Shown one piece after another: positions 57,309-64,000 of a DNA stretch of 64,000 nucleotides. A model generated the notes under the pieces. That model saw only the letters and a list, made by a program, of their open reading frames with translations. It was not told the origin of the DNA and did no database searches. A program made the translations under genes and the position numbers. The stretch lies in the NCBI RefSeq assembly GCF_900606115.1, contig NZ_UWPJ01000014.1, positions 124,001-188,000 on the forward strand, in the 5' to 3' direction. How positions within the stretch are numbered: position 1 is the first letter of the stretch; every line of letters starts with the position of its first letter. This DNA is from Pigmentiphaga humi. GTDB taxonomy: Bacteria > Pseudomonadota > Gammaproteobacteria > Burkholderiales > Burkholderiaceae_B.

Positions 57309-58345
57309 GGCAAGGTCTCCCCGGCGGCCAGCGGCACGATGGTCTGCTGGCCGAACGGCAGTTCGTCGGGAATGCGCAAGGGTTCGCGCACCAGGGTCAG
57401 CGTACCGGCGTTGCGCGGCAAGCCGTAGAAATCCGGGCCGTGGAAACTCGCGAATCCTTCGAGCGCGTCGAGCCTGCCGACGTCGTCGAAGGCCTTCGCG
57501 TACAGCTCCATCGCGTGCAGCCCGGTGAAACAGCCGGCACAGCCGCAGGCATGCTCTTTCAGGCCGCGCGCATGGGGCGCGCTGTCGGTGCCGAGGAAGA
57601 ACCGCGGATTGCCGCTGGTAGCGACCTCGACCAGCGCCTGGCGGTGCGTCTCGCGCTTGAGCACCGGCAGGCAATACCAATGCGGGCGCATGCCGCCCTG
57701 GAACAGCGCGTTGCGGTTGTACAGCAGGTGCTGGGGCGTCAGGGTAGCGCCGATCGGCCCTTCGGCATCGCGCACGTACTGCGCGGCATCGGCCGTGGTG
57801 ATGTGCTCGAACACCACTTTGAGCGCAGGGAAGCTGCGGCGCAGCGGGATCATGACGCGGTCGATGAAGACCTTTTCGCGGTCGAACACGTCGATCGCCG
57901 GATCGGTGGCCTCGCCATGCGTGAGCAGCGGCATGCCGGCCTTCTCCATGGCTTCCAGCACCTTGGCGCAGCGGCCCAGCAGATCGGTCACGCCGGCATC
58001 GGAGTTGGTCGTGGCGCCGGCGGGATAGAGTTTGACGGCCTGTACCGCGCCCGACTCGCGCGCGCGCGCGATTTCCTCGGGCGCGGTGTTGTCGGTCAGG
58101 TAGAGCGTCATCAGCGGCGTGAACGATCCTGCCGCCACCCCGGCCTGCTGCAGCGCCGCCAGGATCCGTTCGCGGTAGGCCAGCGCCTGGGCCGTGGTGG
58201 TAACCGGCGGCTTCAGGTTCGGCATGATGATGGCGCGCGCGAACTGGCGCGCCGAATGCGCCGCGACGGCTGCGAGCGCCTCGCCGTCGCGCAGGTGCAG
58301 GTGCCAGTCGTCGGGGCGGGTGATGGTGAGCGTGGAAAGGGTCAT
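57290..58345 (-). CDS. pyrC: Dihydroorotase
   Basis: This 351-residue class II dihydroorotase closes carbamoyl-aspartate to dihydroorotate in pyrimidine synthesis. Zinc ligands are in DDWHLHLRDGE, the bridging Lys is in VKLYPAGATTNSDAG, with LLTHGEA, VFEHITT and the Asp in LGTDSAPH. The start at 58345 (MTLSTLTITRPDDWH) matches the family; earlier in-frame codons are not supported. Confidence 0.96.
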   Translation of the reverse strand: MTLSTLTITRPDDWHLHLRDGEALAAVAAHSARQFARAIIMPNLKPPVTTTAQALAYRERILAALQQAGVAAGSFTPLMTLYLTDNTAPEEIARARESGAVQAVKLYPAGATTNSDAGVTDLLGRCAKVLEAMEKAGMPLLTHGEATDPAIDVFDREKVFIDRVMIPLRRSFPALKVVFEHITTADAAQYVRDAEGPIGATLTPQHLLYNRNALFQGGMRPHWYCLPVLKRETHRQALVEVATSGNPRFFLGTDSAPHARGLKEHACGCAGCFTGLHAMELYAKAFDDVGRLDALEGFASFHGPDFYGLPRNAGTLTLVREPLRIPDELPFGQQTIVPLAAGETLPWRVST

Positions 58346-58442
58346 GGATGCGGCCAGGAGCGGATCGGAAGGGCCGGCCGGCAATGCAACGCCTGCCGGC
58401 CATCGTGCCATTTTACGGCGTGAATCCTCCCGGTCGCCAGGC

Positions 58443-59648
58443 TCAGTCGATCACCGGCATGCTCCGTTCCACGAGGCTGGCCATGATGCCGGCGCCCAGC
58501 GGGATGACCTCGTCGTTGAAATCGTAGTTGCTGTTGTGCAGGAAGCAGCCGCGCTCGGCCCCGCCCTGCCCCAGCCGGAAATAGGCGCCCGGCCGCCCCT
58601 GCAGCATGAACGAGAAATCCTCGGCCCCCATGGACGGGCTGAGGTCGCGGATGACGTTATCCTTGCCCAGCATCGCGCTCGCCACGTCGGCCACGAAATT
58701 GGCCTCGTATGGGGTGTTGATGGTGGCGGGGTAGATGCGGTCGTACATCAACGTGGCCGTCGCGCCGAATGCCGCGGCGATCGAGCCTGCAAGCTCGCGC
58801 AGCCGGTTCTCGACCATCTCCTGCACGGTCCGGCGGAAGGTTCGCACTGTTCCCACCAGCCGCGCCTCGCGCGGAATCACGCTCATCGCGCCGGGATTGC
58901 CGGCCTGCACGGAACAGATGGACACCACGGCCGAATCGAGCGGGTTCACGTTGCGGGCGACGATCGATTGCGTCGCGGTGATGATCTGGCCGGCGACGAC
59001 CACCGGATCGATGGTCTGGTAGGGATGCGCGCCATGTCCGCCGCGCCCCTCGATCACGATCTCGAAACGGTCGCTCGCCGCCATCATCGGTCCGGGGTTG
59101 ATGCCGACCTTGCCGGCCGGCAGGCCCGGCCAGTTGTGCAGCGCGTAGATCGCGTTGCACGGAAAAATGTCGAACAGGCCGTCTTCCATCATGGCGCGCG
59201 CACCGCCCAGCCCCTCCTCGGCAGGCTGGAAGATCAGCACGGCGGTGCCGTCGAAATTGCGGGTCTTGGCCAGGTAGCGCGCCGTGCCCAGCAGGATGGC
59301 CGTATGGCCGTCGTGGCCGCAGCCGTGCATCAGGCCCGGCTTGCCCGATCGATGCTCGAAGCCATTGTCCTCGGCCATGGGCAGCGCGTCCATGTCGGCG
59401 CGCAAGCCTATCATCCGGCCGCTGTCGCAGCGGCGGCCGCGGATCACCCCCACCAACCCGGTCCTGCCTATGCCACGGTGGACTTCGATGCCCAACAATT
59501 CCAGGCCCCGCGCCACGATGCCCGAGGTGCGCACCTCCTCGAACCCCAGTTCGGGATGCGCATGCAAGTCCCGCCGCAACAGCGTCAGTTCATCGTGAAA
59601 CCTGCGTATCGCCTCCAGCGGCGAACGCAACGCCAAGCCCGCTTCCAT
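58443..59648 (-). CDS. M20-family amidohydrolase
   Basis: This 401-residue metallohydrolase has LLRRDLHAHPELGFEE, RADMDALPM, LMHGCGHDGHTA, IFQPAEEGLGGA and the C-terminal MGAEDFSFML, the metal and catalytic positions of hippurate hydrolase / N-acyl-amino-acid amidohydrolases. It should release a free amino acid from an N-acyl precursor; the acyl group is unknown. It lies between pyrC and a lipoprotein gene without overlaps. Confidence 0.9.
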   Translation of the reverse strand: MEAGLALRSPLEAIRRFHDELTLLRRDLHAHPELGFEEVRTSGIVARGLELLGIEVHRGIGRTGLVGVIRGRRCDSGRMIGLRADMDALPMAEDNGFEHRSGKPGLMHGCGHDGHTAILLGTARYLAKTRNFDGTAVLIFQPAEEGLGGARAMMEDGLFDIFPCNAIYALHNWPGLPAGKVGINPGPMMAASDRFEIVIEGRGGHGAHPYQTIDPVVVAGQIITATQSIVARNVNPLDSAVVSICSVQAGNPGAMSVIPREARLVGTVRTFRRTVQEMVENRLRELAGSIAAAFGATATLMYDRIYPATINTPYEANFVADVASAMLGKDNVIRDLSPSMGAEDFSFMLQGRPGAYFRLGQGGAERGCFLHNSNYDFNDEVIPLGAGIMASLVERSMPVID

Positions 59649-59684
59649 CCCTGCTCCCTGCTCGACCGCGCGCGGCGGCCAATC

Positions 59685-60524
59685 TCAATCGATGGCCCGA
59701 TTCCCGGGGAGTTCCCCCAGGGCTGTTCGATTTGGTGTCAAAAGCTGAATATCGCCGTACCAGCTTTCGGCATGGCCGCGGGTATTGTCCGAATCGGTCA
59801 GCACGCCGATGCCGACCAAGGTTCCCGGCGCCTCGCCAAAGGCCTCGATGTAGTCCTGCACGTAGTTGCGCTCGTACTGCAGCCATTGCGCCAGCCGCGC
59901 CGGACCGGACTCGACCACCTTGAGCCGCACCCGCGAAGAATGGGCATTGACCAGGGATGTCCCGACCGGCTGGCGCGCGTCCCAGGTATAGATGAGGGTC
60001 GCGTAGGGAATCTCGCGCCCGAGCAGCATGCGCGCAGTCTCGGCCAGCATCTTGTCGCGCAGCGGCAGCTTGCTCCAGTCGCCGTCGAAGGCCAGCACCA
60101 GGCGCGCCGGCGCATCTTCCGTCTCGGGGCGCGCGCCGTCGGCGCCGTCGACCAGCGCGTCGGCGCGCCACGACCACCGCACGTAGGGCTGATCAGCGGG
60201 GCGCAGCTTGAGCGGCACCCACATGCCGCTGGCGGCCGAGGCTGCATGCGCATGCAGCACGGCGCGCGCCTGTCCGTCGATCGGGACGCGCTGGACCTGG
60301 TAGCGGGTGCGGGTCTTGTCCGGGCGAATGATCCAGGGCTGCCAGCCCGAGGGGTGTTCGCCCGCCTGTGCGGGAGTTTGCGACAACCGCAGGGCCGCGA
60401 TGCCGCTGCGGGCAGTCTGCTGCATGGGGGAGGCGACAGCGGCGGAATCCGTGCGGGGCCCGGCACAGCCCGCAAGCAGCGCGGCGGCCAGCAGAACCGC
60501 AGGGAATGGAACACGAACGGACAT
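59685..60524 (-). CDS. DUF3047-family lipoprotein
   Basis: From ATG 60524 this is a 279-residue protein with a lipobox (LLAAALLAGC) at the end of its signal peptide. The body contains WVPLKLRPADQPYVRWSWRA, IPYATLIYTWDARQPVGTSL and ESGPARLAQWLQYERNY, which fit DUF3047, a family of unknown function. A GTG at 60545 would add 7 residues. It is expected in the outer membrane or periplasmic face. Confidence 0.75.
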   Translation of the reverse strand: MSVRVPFPAVLLAAALLAGCAGPRTDSAAVASPMQQTARSGIAALRLSQTPAQAGEHPSGWQPWIIRPDKTRTRYQVQRVPIDGQARAVLHAHAASAASGMWVPLKLRPADQPYVRWSWRADALVDGADGARPETEDAPARLVLAFDGDWSKLPLRDKMLAETARMLLGREIPYATLIYTWDARQPVGTSLVNAHSSRVRLKVVESGPARLAQWLQYERNYVQDYIEAFGEAPGTLVGIGVLTDSDNTRGHAESWYGDIQLLTPNRTALGELPGNRAID

Positions 60525-60647
60525 GGGAACTCGCACCCCGGACACGCCTTGGCTAGGATGAGTCCCATTCTACCGGGCACAACGGGCCCGCAAGCGTTGC
60601 GCGCCCGTCGAAAAGCGTTTGGAAACATGGTTTCTGTTGGAATTTTG

Positions 60648-60677
60648 TTGTGGCTTGGCCCGGCAAGGCGATATGCT
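60648..60677 (+). promoter_or_regulatory. Candidate promoter of the SWIB gene
   Basis: TTGTGG (60648-60653), 18 bp, TATGCT (60672-60677) precedes the SWIB gene with a leader of about 95 nt. The ribosome site AGGAG lies at the expected distance from the ATG at 60779. Confidence 0.45.
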
Positions 60678-60778
60678 GCGCTCGCGGGGATATACCGCAG
60701 TTCTGGAGTCTGCCTCTCGCGCACTGCGGTGTGGCCCTGCCAACGGTCTGACGATTGAACCCTTTTTAGGAGTACAGC

Positions 60779-61135
60779 ATGGCCACAGCCAAGAAGGCGC
60801 CGGCGAAGACCGCCGCGCCCGCCAAGAAAGCCGCTCCGGCCAAGAAGGCCGCCCCGGCTGCCAAGAAAGCAGCCACCAAGGCTCCCCGCAAGGTGAACGC
60901 AGCCTTCTTGAAGCCCATGACCCCGAGCGCCACGCTGGCCGCCGTCATCGGCGCCACGCCGCTGCCGCGCACCGAGGTCACCCGCAAGATCTGGGAATAC
61001 ATCAAGAAGCACAAGCTGCAGGATCCCAAGGCCAAGCGCAACATCAACGCCGATGCCAAGCTCAAGGAACTGTTCGGCAAGCCCACCGTCGACATGTTCG
61101 AGCTGACCAAGATCGTCAACGCTCACCTGACGTAA
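60779..61135 (+). CDS. SWIB-domain protein with histone-H1-like tail
   Basis: This 118-residue protein has an N-terminal Ala/Lys-rich segment (residues 1-37) built from repeated AKKAAP units, like eukaryotic H1 tails. It is followed by a SWIB/MDM2 domain (MTPSATLAAVIGATPLPRTEV, RKIWEYIKKHKLQD, KELFGKPTVDMFELTKIVNAHL). The tail should bind DNA and the SWIB fold may bind a protein partner, giving a nucleoid-associated role. A strong RBS (AGGAG) precedes the ATG. A repeat element follows the stop. Confidence 0.85.
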   Translation: MATAKKAPAKTAAPAKKAAPAKKAAPAAKKAATKAPRKVNAAFLKPMTPSATLAAVIGATPLPRTEVTRKIWEYIKKHKLQDPKAKRNINADAKLKELFGKPTVDMFELTKIVNAHLT

Positions 61136-61141
61136 GAACCC

Positions 61142-61221
61142 GCCCCTACGCGCTGACGCGCGCCCCCTCAAGGGGGCGGCGCCGGCGGACCGGCGGAGCC
61201 GGATCCGCTGCGCCCTGGGTC
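61142..61221 (+). repeat. Intergenic two-hairpin repeat, copy G
   Basis: This is a full-length copy 6 nt after the SWIB gene stop, reading with its transcription from CCCCTACGCGCTGACGCGCG, through the C5/G5 hairpin and GGACCGGCggaGCCGGATCC, to GCCCTGGGT. Confidence 0.8.
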
Positions 61222-61312
61222 TAGGGGCGCCAAGGGCTGGCGAAGATCGGTGTGGCAGCGGCGCTGGCCAGCAGAGTCCGCCGTGCGCGGGGCCGTTTGC
61301 AGAGACGAACCG

Positions 61313-62500
61313 CTATTCGGCACTATCCGTGTTCCTGTTGCGCAAGACCAGGATCTCGCCCTGCCTGGCATCCGTCAGCAGATACAGCTCTCCGGCAGGT
61401 CCCATTACGACGTTGCGGATGCGCTGGCCGCGATCCACCAGCAGGCGTTCTTCGCGCACCACCTTGCCGCCTTCCAATTGCAAGCGTATAAGCGCCTGAC
61501 CGCTGAGCGCGCCGGTGAACAGACTGCCTGTCCACGACCCGATGGCCCGGCTGGTATAGAACGCCAGGCCGCTGGGGGATACCGACGGCACCCAGCTGTG
61601 GATGGGTGGCTCGAAGCCGGCCGGCGACGCCTCCTCGCCGATCTTCCCGCCGCCGTACTCTTCGCCGTAGGTATAGCGCGGCCAGCCGTAGTTCTTGCCG
61701 GCGCGCACGATGTTGAGTTCGTCGCCGCCCTGCGGGCCGTGCTCCACGATCCACAGCTCGCCCGTGCGCGGATGCAGCGCCGCGCCCTGGGGATTGCGGT
61801 GCCCCAGCGACCAGATCTCGGGCAGCGCCTGTTTGTCGCGGAAGGGATTGTCGGGCGGCACGCTGCCGTCGTCGTTGACCCGCACCACCTTGCCGTGGTG
61901 CGTATTCAGCCCCTGCGCATCCGGCCTCGTCTTGCGGCTTGAGCGTTCTCCGAGGGTGATGAGCAGCTTGCCGTCGCGCGCGAACACCAGGCGCGAACCG
62001 AAATGCGCCGTGCTGGCGAACTTGGGCGCCTGCCGGAACACGACCGTGGCGTCGGCGAACCGCCATTGCTCGCCTTCCCGGACCAGCTTGCCGCGCGCCA
62101 CGGCCGTGCTGTTGCCGCCCTCGCCCGCTTCGGCATAGCTCAGGTACACCCAGCCGTTGCGCGCGAAATCCGGATGCAGCGCGACGTCCAGCAGGCCTCC
62201 CTGGCCGCGCGCATCCACCTTGGGCGTGCCAGCGACGGGGGCGGACAGCTGTCCCCGCCCGGACACCACGCGCAAGCGGCCGGGCCGCTCCGTCACCAAC
62301 GCGCCGCCGCCGGGCAGCAGCGCCAATCCCCAGGGGTGCTCCAGGCCGTCGGCCCAGGTCGACAGCGTGACGCCGGCGGGCAGTCCCGCCTGCTCCATGG
62401 GCACATCCTTGCCCGGCCGCGCCGGCTGTCCCGCCGCGGCGGCCGATCCGGCCAGGAAAACCGCCACGCCCCAGCCCATCCATCGCATCGATCGCCTCAT
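61313..62500 (-). CDS. PQQ-type soluble aldose sugar dehydrogenase
   Basis: This 395-residue protein has a signal peptide (MGWGVAVFLAGSAAAAGQ), then a six-bladed propeller with LEHPWGLALLPGGGALVTER, LGHRNPQGAALHPRTGELW, VEHGPQGGDELN and VPSVSPSGLAFY. These are signatures of the soluble glucose/aldose dehydrogenase family that uses pyrroloquinoline quinone. It would oxidise sugars in the periplasm if PQQ is available. ATG 62500 marks the start of the signal peptide. Confidence 0.85.
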   Translation of the reverse strand: MRRSMRWMGWGVAVFLAGSAAAAGQPARPGKDVPMEQAGLPAGVTLSTWADGLEHPWGLALLPGGGALVTERPGRLRVVSGRGQLSAPVAGTPKVDARGQGGLLDVALHPDFARNGWVYLSYAEAGEGGNSTAVARGKLVREGEQWRFADATVVFRQAPKFASTAHFGSRLVFARDGKLLITLGERSSRKTRPDAQGLNTHHGKVVRVNDDGSVPPDNPFRDKQALPEIWSLGHRNPQGAALHPRTGELWIVEHGPQGGDELNIVRAGKNYGWPRYTYGEEYGGGKIGEEASPAGFEPPIHSWVPSVSPSGLAFYTSRAIGSWTGSLFTGALSGQALIRLQLEGGKVVREERLLVDRGQRIRNVVMGPAGELYLLTDARQGEILVLRNRNTDSAE

Positions 62501-62572
62501 GCCGTTCTCCTTGCCCGCGAATAGGTCTTGACCCGCCAATCGGCCGCTGCGTTCCCGCAAGTCAGGCCCAGG

Positions 62573-63364
62573 CTAGATCCGCGACCGCGCCCACTCCTGG
62601 TTGCGCAACATGGTGGGCAGCAGCTGGTTGACCATCTCGGCGGTGGTCATGCGCTCGGCGCGCGTGGATACGCTCATCGCGGCCACCGTGGCGCCCTGCT
62701 TGTTGTAGATCGGGATGGCGATGGAGCGCACGCCCAGTTCGATCTCCTCATCGCAAGCCGCGTACCCGATGCGCCGGCACTCGTCGATCAGGCCCGCCAG
62801 GCCGTCCAGCGTCACCACCGTATGGCGGGTATAGGGTTCCATGGCCGCCGAGGCGACCAGCGCGCGCCATTCGTCGTCGCGCAGCGCCGCCATCAGCACG
62901 CGGCCGCCGGAGGAACAGAACAATGGCAGGTGCGATCCCATGACCAGCCCCACGCGCATGGTGCGGCGGGCCGTGGCGCGCGCCGCGATGGCCACGCGGT
63001 TGCCGTCGAGCACGCACAGGGAGCCCGATTCGCGGGTGCGCTCGGTCAGGGCATCGAGCGCGGGCTGCAGCATGCGCGGCAGGCGGGTCGATGCCGCATA
63101 GGCATACGCCACGCGCAGCGCCCCGTGGCTGAGCCAATATTGCTTGCCGTCGGTCTGCGCATAGCCCAGTTCGCACAGCGTCAGCAGGCATCGGCGCGCG
63201 GCGGCCGGGGAGATCCCTACCCGCAAGGCCGCCTCGGTCGGCGTCATGCGGCCGTGCGCGGAATCGAAGGCTTCGATCAGCTGCAGTCCCTTGACCAATC
63301 CGCCCATCCTGTCCCGCGACCGTGCCGGCCGCGGCGCGGCATCCCGCGACTCATCGTGCGCCAT
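62573..63364 (-). CDS. IclR-family transcriptional regulator
   Basis: From ATG 63364 this is a 263-residue regulator. The N-terminal HTH (RMTPTEAALRVGISPAAARRCLLTLCELGYAQ) is followed by the IclR effector domain (SLCVLDGNRVAIAARA, HLPLFCSSGGRVLMAAL, YAACDEEIELGVRSIAIPI). It resembles PcaR/PobR-type regulators of aromatic catabolism. It is divergent from a Rieske oxygenase gene, which it probably controls. Confidence 0.88.
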   Translation of the reverse strand: MAHDESRDAAPRPARSRDRMGGLVKGLQLIEAFDSAHGRMTPTEAALRVGISPAAARRCLLTLCELGYAQTDGKQYWLSHGALRVAYAYAASTRLPRMLQPALDALTERTRESGSLCVLDGNRVAIAARATARRTMRVGLVMGSHLPLFCSSGGRVLMAALRDDEWRALVASAAMEPYTRHTVVTLDGLAGLIDECRRIGYAACDEEIELGVRSIAIPIYNKQGATVAAMSVSTRAERMTTAEMVNQLLPTMLRNQEWARSRI

Positions 63365-63437
63365 CGTTTTCCTTGCCCATAGAGCCGGTGCCGACGCCGG
63401 CCGTCCATGCATTGTGCCAGCCAGCTTAACGCGGTTT

Positions 63438-63452
63438 CTGCGCTATGCGCAG
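63438..63452. promoter_or_regulatory. IclR operator candidate
   Basis: CTGCGCtatGCGCAG is a perfect 6-bp inverted repeat with a 3-nt spacer in the gap between the divergent IclR and Rieske genes. The location fits an IclR-type operator. Confidence 0.45.
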
Positions 63453-63543
63453 CAAGGCCTTTAGCCGGACCCTCCGCGGCGGCACACTGGCAGACATGGC
63501 GCATGCAGTTCCGCAAGTGCCCAACCCGTCACCGCGATCCACC

Positions 63544-64000
63544 ATGAATCCCGATCCCTGTTCCCTTTCCGCCTCGCCGCCGCGGTCCTGGCCGAGCGAA
63601 GGCTACACCCGGGCCCCCTATTGGGCCTACCGCGATCCCGACATCTATGCGCGCGAACAGGCGCGCATCTTCCGCGGCAAGTCCTGGCACTACCTGGGCC
63701 TGGAAGCCGAGGTGCCCGAACCCGGCTGCTACAAGACCACCTACATCGGCGAAGCCTCGGTCCTGCTGACGCGCGCCGAAGACGGCTCCCTGCACGCCAT
63801 GCTCAATCGCTGCGCGCACCGCGGCAACATGGTCATGCGCGAGGCCTTCGGCAAGGCCAGGAAACTGTACTGCGTCTACCACGCCTGGAGCTTCACGCTG
63901 GAAGGCGACCTGGCCCGCGCCGCCTTCCAGCACGGCCTGCGCGGCGAGGGCGGCCTGCCCAAGGATTTCGACACCGCGCAACATGGCTTGCGCAAGCTGC
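63544..64000 (+). CDS. Rieske oxygenase large subunit, 5' part
   Basis: The window ends about 152 codons into this frame. It shows the Rieske ligands in MLNRCAHRGNMVMRE and LYCVYHAWSFTLEGD. The N-terminus (YWAYRDPDIYAREQARIFRGK) matches the anthranilate/salicylate-type large subunits of ring-hydroxylating oxygenases. The iron site lies beyond the window. An IclR-type regulator gene is divergent and the two probably form a regulated catabolic unit. Confidence 0.88.
   Translation, partial: MNPDPCSLSASPPRSWPSEGYTRAPYWAYRDPDIYAREQARIFRGKSWHYLGLEAEVPEPGCYKTTYIGEASVLLTRAEDGSLHAMLNRCAHRGNMVMREAFGKARKLYCVYHAWSFTLEGDLARAAFQHGLRGEGGLPKDFDTAQHGLRKL

Overview
The window is high-GC chromosomal DNA from a beta-proteobacterium of the Alcaligenaceae, most likely a classical Bordetella (inference). 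The reasons are the complete dcw cell-wall/division cluster with a MurE-MurF fusion, five tripartite-tricarboxylate 'Bug' periplasmic receptors without membrane partners, and the rnb / tonB-like / aroE / mtgA / mgtE neighbourhood. No insertion sequence, CRISPR array, tRNA or rRNA gene was seen. One structural RNA is present, RNase P RNA (rnpB), on the minus strand at about 56.05-56.44 kb.

Layout. 0-2.8 kb: 3' end of mpl, a YqiA-type esterase and an RNase II-family exonuclease. 2.8-8.1 kb: a minus-strand catabolic operon (Bug, FAD monooxygenase, alpha/beta hydrolase, RidA-type deaminase) divergent from a VOC protein and a D-2-hydroxyacid dehydrogenase, with a strong palindrome between them. 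8.2-12.5 kb: core genes (TonB-like protein, aroE, mtgA, mgtE). 12.5-21.3 kb: two further catabolic modules. One has Bug + enolase-superfamily enzyme, LysR regulator, YciI, RidA and a GNAT; the other has a Rieske oxygenase, GntR regulator and Bug. Each module has a sequence motif repeated in two of its promoter regions. 21.4-24.2 kb: secA. 24.3-28.3 kb: Bug, a 4,5-dihydroxyphthalate-decarboxylase-like protein, an amidohydrolase and a LysR regulator, placed between secA and the envelope genes. 28.3-49.3 kb: M23 peptidase, DciA-like protein, lpxC, peroxiredoxin, then the dcw operon read on the minus strand as mraZ-rsmH-ftsL-ftsI-murEF-mraY-murD-ftsW-murG-murC-ddlB-ftsQ-ftsA-ftsZ. 49.6-55.4 kb: a plus-strand operon for CoA-thioester chemistry (SCP-x thiolase, acyl-CoA ligase, Bug, MBL hydrolase, FAH-family hydrolase), followed by a small PAS-LuxR regulator. 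56-63.4 kb: rnpB, a DUF3025 protein, pyrC, an M20 amidohydrolase, a DUF3047 lipoprotein, a SWIB protein with a histone-H1-like tail, a PQQ-type sugar dehydrogenase and an IclR regulator. The window ends inside a second Rieske oxygenase.

How the parts work together. The dcw genes are almost all overlapping or within 20 bases of each other, so one long transcript should supply the MurC-MurG pathway, MraY/MurG lipid steps, FtsW/FtsI septal synthesis and FtsQ/A/Z. A candidate promoter with MraZ boxes precedes it and a good intrinsic terminator follows ftsZ. LpxC and the M23 peptidase extend the envelope theme. The other half of the window is modular small-molecule catabolism. Each module pairs enzymes with a Bug receptor and usually a local regulator, and the substrates cannot be named from sequence alone.

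The clearest unexplained structure is an intergenic repeat of about 80 bp with two hairpins, present seven times. It usually sits directly after a stop codon, and in one case it forms the end of a reading frame.
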